DNA of 64,000 nucleotides from Molossus alvarezi (taxonomy: Eukaryota; Chordata; Mammalia; Chiroptera; Molossidae). Positions 45,712 through 57,779 of this stretch are shown here, in pieces. The translations under genes were made by a program, and so were the position numbers. Location of the stretch: positions 7,750,001-7,814,000 of the forward strand of contig CM073899.1 of the NCBI GenBank assembly GCA_037176705.1, written 5' to 3'. Below the pieces are notes generated by a model that saw nothing but the letters and a program-made list of their open reading frames with translations, searched no databases and was not told the DNA's origin. Within the stretch, counting starts at the first letter, position 1, and each line of letters begins with the position of its first letter.

Positions 45712-46143
45712 CCATGCTTGAGCACTTTAAGAGGAATGCCTGGTATTCCAGCAGACCTCCGTCACACTTAGTCTAAATCCCCACTGGTTTTTACAGCCAG
45801 AATTGCGAGTATTTTTCTTCCTGGCACTGGAACACTGGGCAGTGGGGCTTGGGGTACCTAGCTCCTCGGTGGGACCTCTGTAGCCAAGATATCTCTCCTG
45901 ACTTTTCTCTGCCATACATAGGTGTGGGACCAGTCAGTTTTGTGTCTCCGTCCCTCCTACCAGTATTGAAGTGGCTTCTTCTATATATCCTTAGTCATAG
46001 GACTTCCATTCAGCTAGACTTCAGGTCATTCTGAATGATGGTTGTTCTGTAGTTTAGCTGTAATTTTGATGTGGTTTGGGAGCATATGAGTACCGCATTT
46101 ACCTATGCTGCCATCTTGACTGGATCAGGAATAAACTTTTAAC

Positions 46144-46673
46144 AAATTAAAACAGAAAAGAAACTTAATGAGAAACATCCAGAAACTAAGATCTGAGCTT
46201 TGATTTAAGATGCACCTACTTTTCCTGCTTCTTCCCAGCTTCAGATATCTGCTCTGTTACCAGTACTAATCGCATTTGTTGGGAAGAATTTGGACAGCCT
46301 TCACGCCCTGTAAAAATGACTGACAGAGCACACATTAGCAGCTCTGATCAGAACCTGTGAGTTTGGCACCCTCTCTGCACAGTGTGCTTATCAATTCCTC
46401 ATCTATTTCCTCTACAAAATCATTTCTTACCAGATCACAACACAAAAACTACTTCTAATCTAAAACTTATTTTAAGCTCTCTCAACATTTCCTCTTCTAC
46501 TAACTATCAATTAACCAAGTCATACACTGTAGCCAATTATTCTGTATATTTCATTCTAGTAAAATTATTGTAGAGTGTCCAGTGTTCTTCTTGCCCGTGT
46601 TCTAGGAAACTTTCTCAGCTGCAAAAGTTCTGAATGACCCAGCAAGATAAAATTAATAAAAAAATCAAGATGA
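46144..46673. other. Unique non-coding DNA
   Basis: Nothing recognised. Confidence 0.5.
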
Positions 46674-46888
46674 GCCCTGCCAGGGTGGCTCAGTGGTTGA
46701 TCATGGACCCAGGCACCAAGAGGTCACCTGCTCGATTCCAGGTCAGGGCACATACACAGATCGCGGGCCAAATCCCCAGTGGGGGGAGTGTAGGAGACGG
46801 TCTATCAATGTTCTCTCTCATCGATTTTCCATCTCTCTCTCCCTCTCCCTTCCTCTCTTTCTAAAATCAATAAAGGAAAAAAAACTTA
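46674..46888 (+). mobile_element. VES SINE, short form
   Basis: Head 'gccctgccagggtggctcagtggttgatc', B-box region 'ctcgattccaggtc', CT body, 'aaaatcaataaagg' tail. TSD aaaaaaatcaagatgag / aaaaaaatctaggtgatgag with small differences. Confidence 0.94.
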
Positions 46889-46975
46889 AAAAAAATCTAG
46901 GTGATGAGGAAATATCCACCAACATAAAAAAAGATTTCAAATACATAAACAAACAACTATAATATTTGCCCAACA

Positions 46976-46989
46976 GATGATGATGTTGG

Positions 46990-47023
<34 letters not shown>
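46976..47023. repeat. (GAT)n microsatellite
   Basis: About 16 units with one GTTGGT interruption near 46,985. Confidence 0.97.
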
Positions 47024-47551
47024 ATAGTTTAAAGAACAGGGTTAATAAAAAAAAAAAAAATTTAATTATTGAAAACATTTTATGTTGTACCTGGATGTTT
47101 TTGTTTTGTAGATGCCATAAGAAAACATACTGATTTATCAAATGTTAGTTATATGTTATAACTATTATACAGTCAAGGTCAAAAGAGATTTTTCAATGGA
47201 AAGGGGTTCTTCAAAAACATTTTTTAAATAATGGTACTTGGCAGTACCATAGATGTGCAGATTTACTGGAGACAGGAAGATGGAATTTTTAACAAATCAG
47301 AGAGATAGAAATGTGGCATTTAAAATAAATCAAAGAATTATGACATTTGAAATAAAAATTAAAGTTCATCAAACTTACTTTATCTTTCATAAAATAGAGT
47401 AGTACCTCCCTAATTATTTTCATGAACATGCTATGAAGTATGTACTTCTTATGATTTTATAAATTATGTTATGGAAATATAGTTGCAACCATGTCTTGTA
47501 AATACCTTTTTGGTAAACACTACTGTTTTTGTAATGGCTTATTCTACTATG

Positions 47552-47782
47552 TTAAAATTTTTGGTTCAAGAGATTTACTTATCTACTTAATATATTAGTT
47601 TTGGTGTTGCAAGACAAGATTCTAATAGTCATCATTTATTCATTCAAGTTTTCATTCGACAAGATATTAATTCCAATTTTCTTCTTTCACACATAAAAAA
47701 TTAAGATATAATCTTAAAATTTTTGGTTCAAGAGATTTACTTATCTACTTAATATATTAGTTTTGGTGTTGTAAGACAAGAT
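47552..47782 (+). repeat. Direct duplication of a 69-bp unique segment
   Basis: 47,552-47,620 and 47,714-47,782 (both starting ttaaaatttttggttcaag) are identical over 69 bp except for one C/T difference ('gttgcaag' / 'gttgtaag'). They are separated by 93 bp of unrelated sequence. No SINE or LINE match. Confidence 0.95.
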
Positions 47783-47929
47783 AAGGTTCCATATATTACA
47801 CTTCTAATTACTTTCTAAAATCTTTTAATTTAGGGGGAATCCCAGGATGTATGCAAATATATAGTTCCTGACATTTCTCCAACAGTAAACTGGAAACCCA
47901 TTGAATAAAATTTCCCTTTTTTAAAAAAA

Positions 47930-48437
47930 ATCTTTATTGTTGAAAGTATTATTGATATCTTCTCCTTTTCCCCCATTGACGGCCTCCTCCTCACCCCTCC
48001 CCATCCACCTTCACCACACTATTGTCTGTGTTGACTGGTTATGAATATATGCACATATGTTCTTTGGTTTATCTCTCTAGTTTATTTCCCCCCTTCCCTC
48101 TGAGGTTCATCAGTCTGTTCCCTACTTTTACGTCTCTGGATCTATTTTGCTCATCAGTTTATTTTGTTTATTAGATTTCACATATAGGTAAGATCATGTG
48201 ATAGTTGTTTTTCTTGACTGGATTATTTCACTTAGCATAATACTCTCCAGTTCCCTCTATGTCATCTCAAAGGGTAAGAGATCTTTCTTTTTTACAGCTG
48301 CATAGTATTCCACTGCGTAAATGTACTACAGCTTTTTAATCCACTCATCTACTTGTGAATACTTGGGGTATTTCCAGATCTTAGCAATTGTAAATAAATT
48401 GTAAATAGAGCTGCTATGAACATAGGGGTGCATTGTA
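47930..48437 (-). mobile_element. L1 3' end, 5'-truncated
   Basis: The 3' terminus is at left ('ctttattgttgaaagtatt'), with a pyrimidine-rich 3'UTR, then ORF2 C-terminal sequence ('cattatgctaagtgaaataa'-type, complement of about 48,224-48,244). It ends near 'aacataggggtgca'. A small duplication, attgtaaataa / attgtaaatag, lies at 48,387-48,408. Confidence 0.9.
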
Positions 48438-48530
48438 AAAAAATTCTCTACATGAAGTTGACTTCTAATTAATGTATACCTGCTTGCAAAGAAAGATTAA
48501 AATGCTCAGTCTTATGTTGTGATATCTTTA

Positions 48531-49116
48531 AAAATTTAATTTTTATTAATTTATTTTTGTTACAAATGTTTCTCCTTTTTTCCCCATAGACACCCTCCTC
48601 CCTATCCTGCCCCCTCACCCCCCCCCCCCCCGTATGGTTATCTATGTCCATTGGTTATGCTTACATGCACATAAGTTCTTTGGTTTAACTCATCCATCCC
48701 CCCGGTCCCCCCTTCTCTGAGTTTTGTCAGTCTGAACCATACTCCTTTCTATGTCTCTAGGTCTATTTTATTCATCAGCTTATTTTGTTTATTATATTCC
48801 ACAAATAAGTGAGATAATGTGGTATTTTTCTTTCTCTGATTGGCTTATTTCTCTTAGCATAATACTCTCCAGGTCCCTCCATGTTGTCTCAAAGGATAAG
48901 AAATCTTTTTTCTTACAGCTGCATAGTACTCCTTTGTGTATATGTACCACTGCTTTTTTATCCATTCGGTTACTGATGGACACTTGGGCTGTTTCCAGAT
49001 CTTAGCTATACTACATAGTGCTGCTATGAACATAGGGGTACATATATTCTTTCTGATTGGTGTTTCAGGTACTTAGGATATATTTCTAGAAGTGGGATCA
49101 CTGGGTCAAATGACAA
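48531..49116 (-). mobile_element. L1 3' end, 5'-truncated, bat-type
   Basis: The 3'UTR (48,540-48,790) has a run of C at about 48,618-48,631 and 'gcttacatgcacataagttc'. The ORF2 C-terminus is still readable for 64 codons on the minus strand (48,792-48,983; ...EISQSEKEKYHIISLICGI-stop). It is cut at 49,116 by a run of A in the flanking DNA. Same family as the element at 33,289-39,278. Confidence 0.92.
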
Positions 49117-50984
49117 AAAAAAAAAATTAAAATGAGATTAAGTTTTCTTCCTTTTAGTTCAGAAGTTGAAATTTCAATATCCAAGAATGACATAAATATC
49201 AGGGTATCTAAGTACTCTTCAAGAGTAGGTATGCCTAATTGTCAAAGCTAAGTGTCATTGTTGAAAGGGTGTGCAAATATCATAGAAGTTTCAGGGGAAA
49301 AAATTTTTAGAGCCATTAATCTTTGCTCTCATTGTTCTAATTTGAGACGATGAGCCCAGGCCCATTTAAACAAATTATAAAGGAATATAATAGCATAAAA
49401 AAAACCCATATTTTGACATATGTAATAACATTTGATGCTAATGTAAGTTTCTTATCAAAAACCTGTTATGACATATATTGTTTCACTGATTTTTTTTTCA
49501 GTAAATTTAGAATAAAATATTATTTACTGCTTCCTATTTCAGAAAATTAATAAAATTATAGCAGAGTTTCACATGGCACATGGTATTTTAAGGGTCATTT
49601 AAACTCTTAAGTCCTCACTTGGTTTCCAACAATGAAAAACAAAATTCAGTTTTTGAAACTTAGCATCTAAAAGGGAACAACTGATTTCTTCTCCCTAATT
49701 TGTCCTGCCACGGGCTTTTCTGGGCCTTCCAATAAACACACCACCATCTGCACAGTCAGTGAAGCCAAAATCTCAGCCTTAGTCTTTGTTTATTTTTTCC
49801 CTTAAATCAACAGTAAAAATTTGTCCTGAAGTATTTAGGACAGTCCTAGTTTTCATCTCTTGTCCTGTCTTAATTTATTTTCAAAAGTGTTCTGGTTTGG
49901 ATAGTAAATTATACAATTACTCTATCTGTATCTAAATTAATTTCTCCAGCAAGCCCTGGGAGAGTTATCTACGACATGTATTTCTAAATTTCCACTCTCC
50001 CCCTCTCTATTTGTCCCTATCATGGCCCAACCCTCTGCCATCTTGGACACCTCCCATTCACTCTGCATCCAATCTCAAAGCAGCATCTAAAGCCTTCTTT
50101 GCTAAACATAAACCACTGTATTTAAACTTTCATTGTCATGTAGAAAAGCCAAACCAGCTCTCACCACAGCCATCTTTCCCTCTCTTTGTTTCTGTCCAGA
50201 ATATTTAGAACCCACTGTGCATTTGGCATGGTTGACTACTCCCAGGACCGTCTGTATTCCCTGGTCTCTCAGCCTGCAGGTCTTCCTCCTCCTCCGACCT
50301 TTTGCAATATTTATGCCTTGGAATAAATGCCAATTCCTCAGACAGCCTTCCTCCCCTTCCAACAAAAACAGCCCAGCAACTACTCACCAGTCTCTGTTAT
50401 GTGTTTCCCATCCTCTCCCTTCCCCGCACTTAACTATTAGCTACGTTTATTGTGATAATGTTTCTGTGTCCGTTATGTTAAGATATGAACTTAGAACTAG
50501 TACCCGGACCTTTTGTCCATAGCTATTGTTTTGCTGCTTCAAACAATATCTTGCATGTTCTATAGTACACACATATTTTTAATGAAATATTAAATTTAAA
50601 ATTCATAAAATAAAGTGTAATGGTCTTTATGATTATTTTTATAATATATCTCCTTCTGCTATAAAATAGTCTCCCTCACATTACCTTCCTAATCAAAATA
50701 TAGTTTACAAAAACTATAAAATATTTAAGCTTTATCATTCTTGAAATTATATGCATTATATATACTTCACAAAATGATAATAATTAAAACATGAATGTTA
50801 TAAGTTAAACATGTTAATTATATGATACATCATAAATCATAATAAAATAAGTATTATAATGATTTAATTAATTGTGATCAATTTTTCACAAATTTGAATG
50901 TAGGGGAAATACCTATTCATTATTTTTTAGATGAAAACAAATCTGATTCTTTCCCAGCATTTTGCTATAATGGCAGTAAATTTC
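49117..50984. other. Unique non-coding DNA, possible L2 remnant
   Basis: AT-rich. 50,290-50,560 ('cagacagccttcctccccttcc..cacttaactattagctacg') has the feel of a plus-strand L2, by word similarity only. No gene. Confidence 0.45.
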
Positions 50985-50997
50985 ATTACAGCCATTT

Positions 50998-51190
50998 TTT
51001 TTTTTTTAAGTATTTTTTTCTTTATTGATTTCGGAGAGAGAGGAAGGGAGAGGGAGAGAGAGATAGAAACATTGATGAGAGAGAACATCAATGGGCCCAC
51101 AACTTGGGCATGTGCTCTGACCGGAAATTGAACAAGCAACCTCTTGGTGCAGGGGTCAGGCTCAACCACTGAACCACACCAGCTGGACTA
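50998..51190 (-). mobile_element. VES SINE, short form
   Basis: 'ctttattgatttcggagag' tail side at left, and head 'gaaccacaccagctgg' at right. A perfect 13-bp TSD, attacagccattt, is at 50,985-50,997 and 51,191-51,203. Confidence 0.96.
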
Positions 51191-51577
51191 ATTACAGCCA
51201 TTTCTGAACTACATGTCTTTTCTCAAGGTTGCACGATTATGTGAGTGGGGAGCTGGAGAAGGTTGCAGTTACAAAAAACACAAGGATTAGGCTGGACTTC
51301 TTCATGGTCACTGCTGATAGAACTTTTGGCCAAGGCCACACAGCCTTTGAGAAGTTAGGGGTTCCACTGTCCCAGGTCAAGCCGGAATCCTCACCTTCCC
51401 TGTTCTGTGAGCCCCAGTGTCCCACTTATGCACTTCCTGGAAGTAGCTGCTGGTTCAGAGCCTTCAGAGACTGCCAGCCTCCCAGAGGGCACAAGTTAGC
51501 AAGGCGGCCCATCGCCACTACCTCATTCTTTGGATAATCTTCTCTGGGTTCCATAATTCCAAAAAACTGCAATGGAA

Positions 51578-51665
51578 AGAAGCCTGGGTTCAAACGCCAC
51601 TGCAGCTTCTGACATGACAAAGGTCTTAAGCTTTGCCCTGTTCTCCTCTGGCAAGTTGTGCCTAA
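51578..51665 (+). mobile_element. MIR fragment (probable)
   Basis: 'gcctgggttcaaacgccactgcagcttctgac' followed by a decayed 'acaaaggtcttaag' and 'cctctggcaagttgtg' follows MIR order. A second, opposite-strand MIR-like piece may lie at 51,330-51,400 ('ggccaaggccacacagc') and another at 52,165-52,235 ('gaggcacagttgaaact'). Confidence 0.5.
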
Positions 51666-51779
51666 GGGCCCACCTTTCCTCACTTCCTAACTCCTAACAT
51701 TGGCGTCCACAGCCAGTCGTGACAAACCCACTTAAAAAAAAATTGATTGCAGGGACTTTTGTAAGGACACTCATCTTTA

Positions 51780-51992
51780 AATTTTTTTTTTTCTTTATTG
51801 ATTTTTGAGAGAGAGGAAGGGAGAGGGAGAGAGATGGAAACATGGATGAGAGAGAACATCGAATGGCCACCTCCTGCATGTCCCCCACGGGTGATTCGGC
51901 CCACAATCTGTGCATGTGCCCTGAGCAGAAATCGAATTGGTGATCTCTTGGTACGTGTGTCAATGCTCAACCACTGAGCCACACCAGCCAGG
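51780..51992 (-). mobile_element. VES SINE, short form
   Basis: 'ctttattgatttttgagagag' at left, GA body, and head 'gagccacaccagccagg' at right. TSD aggacactcatcttta (51,765-51,780) / aggacacttcatctttt (right flank), differing by one inserted base. Confidence 0.95.
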
Positions 51993-52009
51993 CAGGACAC
52001 TTCATCTTT

Positions 52010-53346
52010 TATGCAGGAATGCGAGCCTTCTCCATGTTGATTCAATTTTAAAATCTCTGAGCACAAGAAACACATGAATAAAAGGAGTTGTGAACCACTT
52101 TGATCCTCATCGTATCCTTGGAGGCTGAGTAGATACTGGACATTACACACTCCCCACGGATAGCGGATAAAATGAGGCACAGTTGAAACTTACAAAGTCA
52201 CTAAAATCAGGGAAGTCAGAGCCAGAGGGTAATTTGCATATTGCTGAGTCCTTGGTGAGTTACTAGAAATGCTATAAAACACATGTTTTTAAAGCAGAAA
52301 TCAAACAGAATACATATTTATATTGCTTTCTGTTCAATATGAGGCTAATATTCATTTCTCTTTGGTGTTCTGCCTTCTACATCTTTCTAAACAGAGATGT
52401 ACCATAAACTGCATGAGACACAAGCAAATTTGTGTGATTTAAAATCCTAGTTTACAGGAAATTCAACATTTTATTTTATTTTTCTTAGCATTTGGTTATC
52501 TTCCATGACATTTTATATACCATATTATCACTTAATATGTAATTTCAAATTTTTGATTCTGACTACATTTCAGAATTCTAGAATCATTAAAGAGGTTGAT
52601 TTTAGAAGAAAACATTCTGTAACTGAGAAAATTGAATACACTATCATCAAAGGTCATCATAAGAAAAGAAACCACCTACTTTAACCACATTCTAAACTAA
52701 AAAGTAGATGATAGATTTAAGCTGTTATTTCCACTGTAATATTTAAAATACATAGTCACTGAAGTATACATATTGTGAACCAGAGGTGTCACTTTTATTT
52801 ATTTATATTTTCTTGCATTTATTTATATTATGTTTCATTTATATAAGGTATAAATACATTGTGTATTAATTTTTGTAAACAGGAGTCTAATGTTTGTTAT
52901 TAAATGTATAATTCATATGTATTCCATTGAGTTTCCTACTGTATTAGTAATTCTATGTGTTATATATACACATACACAGTTTTTTTTTAATTCTGAAAGG
53001 GTATAAACATACAAATCACAAAAATGGGAGCTTCACTGAATCATGCATAATTAAAATTTTCAAGCTTAGCATAGGTAATCTTTCTTGTCAATAAAGGCAC
53101 AAACAACTTTTCTGGTACTGAGTGTGTTTCATTCAGTTGTAATGACTGATAAATAATCAATGTGTAGTTGGTAAAACAGGCCAGATAATTAGCAGCCTCA
53201 ACTCTGGGCGTCACAGGTGATAGCTTGTACTAAGTGGCCTGACTGGTTGTCACAATACTGTGATAAGCGACATCTTTAAAGATCTCATAATTTGATTCAA
53301 CCATGATGTTCACATATAGGGTTTATGAGATGTGCATTTACCACAC

Positions 53347-53379
<33 letters not shown>

Positions 53380-53639
53380 AGAGTGTGTACAAGGGACGTA
53401 GGAATCAATTAAAAGCGCTCCCAATGGACAAACCACAAAAAAATGAGCAAACAGCATAAATGAAATAGCTTAGATTAAACCTATATAAGTATAAAATAAA
53501 TATCCATGGGCCATTGATAAAATTCATGATTGAAAAAATAAATAAGGGAATAAGAAAAGAAGTTTCAGTACAGAATAATTCAAAATAAATTATGTAGATA
53601 CTCTGCCCTCAAGTAGGTAGCATACAACTCTTAGTCCTT
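52010..53639. other. Unique AT-rich non-coding DNA
   Basis: Nothing coding seen; one CA microsatellite at 53.35 kb. Confidence 0.6.
53349..53379. repeat. (CA)n microsatellite
   Basis: Fifteen uninterrupted units. Confidence 0.97.
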
Positions 53640-54200
53640 AAGTGTGGGTGATAAATAGTCATTTCCTTCAAACCAGTCCAGTTTGGAAAGGGGAGAAAGA
53701 ATCACTGTGCAGACGACCTCAGCCAGATGATCAGGGTCAACATCAACAGTGGTAAGTCCTTCTGATCGCATGGACTCCAAAAACAACGTGATAAAAGTGG
53801 CACTTTACATTTGTGGTCTTACAACCAAGATTGATTAACACCAGCCTTATAATGAGAAAAACAAATAAATCCCACTTGAGAAACATTGTGTGAAATACCC
53901 GTCAGCATCAAGTGTGAGGAAGTCGCTCCAGCAAAAGGACCACAAGGAGGGATGATGACTGAGTGTAATGTCGGATTCTGGATGGGATCCTGGAGCAAGA
54001 AGGTACATGGGGTAAAAACTAAAGAAATCAAAATAAAGTATGGGTTTCACTAAATAATAATGTATCAATATTGATTCATTAATTATGACAAATGTACCTT
54101 TTAAATACAAGATTTGAATAATAAGAAAAACTGGATGTGGGATATACAAAAACTCTGTAGTACCTTCTCAACTTTATGTAAGTCAAAAACTATTATATAA
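53640..54200 (+). mobile_element. Old L1M-type 3'-end fragment (probable)
   Basis: 'catcaacagtggtaagtc', 'gtggcactttacatttgtggtctt', 'gactgagtgtaatgtcggattctggatggg' and 'acaaatgtacctttt' occur in the order of a decayed mammalian L1M 3'UTR that I recall. The subfamily is not assigned and the match was not computed. Confidence 0.5.
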
Positions 54201-54881
54201 TTTAAAGATACTGAATAGTTATTTATAGAGATAAAAACAAAAATCTTCTAACATACAGAAAGGAATCGTATTCAGCATACGATATGGACATTGTAAAATT
54301 AACTTTGTGTTTATACACTTAGTTGAATAGTATGGATACCTTACAAATATTTTCAGAATAATTGTATAAAAATTGGAAATAGCTATGTTAAATTGCAAAT
54401 CATTTTTATATGAAGTATAACCATGTCTATATTACATGTCCACCATAAGCTCAGCTCCTTCCTAAATAGAAAGAGAAGGTATACATAGAAGCATACCTAC
54501 TGGGTTATGTAATTATTCAATTGAATATGTTTGAGTTGTGAGCCTAAATTTTATTTTATTTTGTTTTTTTACACATCTTTTGTACATGAATTGGTAAAAT
54601 AATTTTTTTTATAAAGGAGCTATATATAATCCTGTTAGAGTATAATAGAATCCAAGATAGTTTATAAAAATCCATATAAGTCATTTGAGATTAGTTGTAA
54701 AATCAGACAGACCTATATATTATTACATATTATTTCCAAACTTATTACCTATAGAAACTTTGAAAAATTATTAAATTTCTAACTCTTGGTTCCCTCATTG
54801 GGAAAATGGAGAATAAGCATATCTATCAAAACATTGATCTCAGTGTTTGCATCATGGTGATGATGCTAAATAAATGGTTTG

Positions 54882-55146
54882 GCCCTGGCCAGTTTGGCTC
54901 AGCGGTTAGAGCATCCACCTGCGGTCCGTAAAGACCTGGGTTCGGTTCCCGCTAAGGGCATGTACCTCGGTTGCAGTTTGTCCCCGGCCCTGGTTGGTCG
55001 TGCGGGTGGCAGCCACTCGATGTGTCCCTTTCACATCGATGTTTCCCTCTCTCTCTCTTCCTCTCTCTCCCTCCTACTCTGTCTGTACAAAAAATGGAAA
55101 AATGTCCTCGGATGAGGATTAAAAAAAAAAATAAAAAAATAAAATA
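54882..55146 (+). mobile_element. VES SINE, long form, best-preserved plus-strand copy
   Basis: Head 'ggccctggccagtttggctc', A box 'TGGCTCAGCGG', B box GGTTCGGTTCC near 54,940, 'gcgggtggcagccactcgat', CT body, 'aaatgtcctcggatgagg' and a 40-base A/T-interrupted tail. A perfect 14-bp TSD, aaataaatggtttg, is at 54,868-54,881 and 55,147-55,160. Confidence 0.97.
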
Positions 55147-55160
55147 AAATAAATGGTTTG

Positions 55161-56339
55161 ATATTTTGTTTGAAGAAAATGTAAAATATTTGGGTCTGAA
55201 TTCTACAGAAGAAAGATGGAAGGCAATGGAGAGATTCTGGGAAATAAATGGAGAGCATTGTGGGGTTGGGGGGTTGGAAGATGGACATTTTTTAAACTCT
55301 CAACTTTGTGTTAATGCATTCTTGGAATCCTAGCTGGTGGGTGTGGGGGGGGGGCTTGGCCCGCCTAGTGTATTGGGTGCTTCATTTGCATGTGAATAAG
55401 GGTTTGTTATCTTTTGACTTCAAGGTCTCTTCCCATAAAAAGCAAGAGACAAAGCTAGGGTATATATTTGCAGTAATGCTACCTCAAGGAAATAATTTAC
55501 TTAAATCCACTTGGGGCCCCGGGGGTACCCATCTGCAAATAAATGGGACTGCGTCCAGAGATCTGGAGCATTTGCTACCTTGCAAAGCTCCCCCTCACAC
55601 CAAGCAGTGTGTGCTTGTAGTTCATTGCATTGCACCAATCCCAGCAGTCTGAGAGATGCCAGAGCATTACCGTACTAATTTTCCCAGAGCTCAAGTCCCG
55701 GAAGAAAGATCAGAGGTAGACAGGAACAGTTTTCATGACAATGGGGGAAGGGTGGCAATAGGAGTGCAAAAGAAAAAGAATACATTCCCAGGAAGCCCTG
55801 AAGGGAATCAATATAAACCATAGGCCAGCTCAGCAAAAAGCAGAGCATTTTTCAAGAACAAATAAGGCTATAGAAACAATGTTTTGTTGTTAAAAAAAAA
55901 CAAAAAAACAAAAAAACGCTAATGTGATTTTAGAATGAGTAAAGTTTAATATACAAATGAAAGTATTGGCAAAATGATTTGTTTGCTATTTTATGCTGAT
56001 CAGGGGAAGATTGTGTCCATCAAATGCCTTTAAAAATATACAATGTGAATATTTAACAATATTGATTGAATTGTTTGGTCAGGAAAACAAATTTTAAAGA
56101 CAAAAATTCGATTATAAAAATAAAAAGTTCATACCCATGTAAGATTCTGTGTAACATTTGTGTTGTTATTACAGTGACATTTGGTGGCTGTTTATCAGCA
56201 CAGCTCAAGAGGAGCCACAAATAGACAGCATATCCCATATACAATAAGATGGCCCCAGGGTGCCTAAGGAGAGAATCAAGGTGAGCCACACCATGAACCC
56301 TCTGTAAGTCTGACATGCAAGGCTTGACATGATTTAGCC
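55161..56339. other. Unique non-coding DNA
   Basis: No repeat or gene recognised. A G run (55,347-55,355) and an A/CAAAA run at 55,890-55,917 are the only low-complexity parts. Confidence 0.55.
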
Positions 56340-56734
56340 AACAAGAAGTTTTTGTTCGCCAGGGCTACCATAACAAACTATCAGACACTGGATGGCTTAA
56401 ACAACAAAAATGTATTTTCTCACAGTTCTGAAGGTCAGAAGTTCAAGATCAAGCTGTCAACAGGGTTTGTTTCATTGAAGGCCTCTTTCTTGGCTTATAG
56501 TAGCCACCTTCTCTCTGTGTCTTCACAGGTTCTTTGCTCTAGACATCTCTGTGTCCTAATTTTCTCCTTACAGAAGAAAACCACTCATATCGAATTAGGG
56601 CCCACCCTAACCATCTCCATTTAATTTCATTTTCCTCTCTAAAGATCCCACCTACAAATACATCACATTCTGAGGTACTGAGGGTTAAGGCTTCAACAAA
56701 TAAATTTTTAGGGTAAACTATTCAGTCCATAACA
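56340..56734 (-). mobile_element. MLT1-type MaLR LTR
   Basis: The minus strand starts TGTTATGGACTGAATAG (56,734 leftward) with 'cctcagaatgtg', 'gggtgggccctaat', 'ctgtgaagacacag' and 'gagaaaatacatttttgttg' in MLT1 order. It ends near 'ggtagccctggcg'. A solo-LTR-like copy with no internal coding region, in opposite orientation to the one at 18.6 kb. Confidence 0.87.
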
Positions 56735-56735
56735 G

Positions 56736-57454
56736 ATATTATTGATTTAGTTTGGAATAAAGATAGAGACAGTAACCAGATATAGTTACCATAGAGACAG
56801 ACACCAAGACAATTCTCCATATAAAAGTGGCTATCTTCACTGCCAATTGTAATTTATACCCTACATAAGTATTGTATCAATGATTAGAACATGTAATCAA
56901 GAGATGTTGTTGTCAAAGCAGTATAAAGTATGGTAAAAAACTGAGACTTTTCAGTAAAAAATGAAAATAAAAGAGAGAGATGTTGTTTTCAATCTGGGTA
57001 TAGGTATATCCACATGATTTGGGTCTTCCCAACCTCTACAATAGTGAAAAAAAAAATTTATTAAAAAATGTACATTTCTGAAGCATTTTTAAAGGCTTGG
57101 AAAGAATACATCTATTACCCTTAGAAAAGGCAACCCCCCAAAATTATGGCAATTGTCAAGATAACACAGGAACCAACGCAGGTGGCTAAGTTGCAGTTTG
57201 GCTCAGAAGAGAGGACTCTGATTAAGGAAGCATCATGTTTATGAGATGACTACATAGAACTTTTGGTAACAATTTGGAACTACAAGAGACATCAGGAGGG
57301 AGATCACATCATAATGGAAAAAGATGAATTCAAGGCCAACATGATGAGACAATGTCAGTGAAGCATCTCACTGGAAGAAGAGGAAAGAGATTTCCTGAGG
57401 TTTCACTGGAGGGGCTTCATAACAAAGGCTACAAGAAATTTAATTATTTTTATT
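56736..57454. other. Unique non-coding DNA
   Basis: No assignment. Confidence 0.5.
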
Positions 57455-57470
57455 TAAATTGAGATAATGA

Positions 57471-57712
57471 GCCCTGGACAGTTATCCCAGTGGTTAGAGC
57501 ATCAGCCCGCAGATCACAGAGTCCCGGGTTTGGTTCCCATTAAGGGAACTTACCTTGGTTGCGGTTTGTTCCTGGCCCCGGTTGGAATTGAGTGGGTGGC
57601 AACCAGTTGATGTGTCTCTCTCACGTCGATGTTTCTTTCTCTTCCTTCCTCTCTCCCTCCCACTCTATCTGAAGATAAATGAAAAGATGTCCTCAGGTGA
57701 GTTTAAAAAAAA
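57471..57712 (+). mobile_element. VES SINE, long form
   Basis: Head 'gccctggacagttatcccagtggttagagc', B box 'gggtttggttccc', CT body, 'aaagatgtcctcaggtgag' and A tail. A perfect 16-bp TSD, taaattgagataatga, is at 57,455-57,470 and 57,713-57,728. Confidence 0.96.
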
Positions 57713-57779
57713 TAAATTGAGATAATGAAATGATTCATTAGCTTCCTGAACTTGGATGTCCGAGTCTCTCGGAAGTTCT

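Larger units (their letters stand above)
42858..46120 (-). mobile_element. L1 lacking ORF2 (half-L1 / HAL1-like): 5'UTR + ORF1 + 3'UTR
   Basis: On the minus strand the element begins near 46,120 with an L1 start motif ('aagatggcag' context, complement of 46,108-46,117). It carries a long G-rich leader (44,360-46,100) and an ORF1 region (43,290-44,075), then a TTC simple repeat and a classic L1 3'UTR (42,858-43,225; 'gcaattacagttgacataaatatta'). ORF2, normally about 3.8 kb, is absent. Candidate TSDs aggaattcatttttaa (42,846-42,861) and aggaataaacttttaa (46,128-46,143) match at 13 of 16 bases, supporting a single insertion. HAL1 elements with this structure are published in mammals. Two SINEs interrupt it. 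Confidence 0.65.
46909..47929. other. Unique AT-rich DNA with microsatellite and local duplication
   Basis: Nothing coding. It holds the (GAT)n run and the duplicated 69-bp segment listed separately. Confidence 0.6.

Noticed and set aside
51680..52180. 166-codon minus-strand open frame
   Set aside because: It runs through a VES SINE (51,780-51,992). The central residues match the translated SINE seen in other copies, so it is not a gene.
54882..54955. tRNA-gene-like A and B boxes
   Set aside because: The context, tail and TSD show a VES SINE head. The cloverleaf is degenerate, and the same holds for the other 21 copies.
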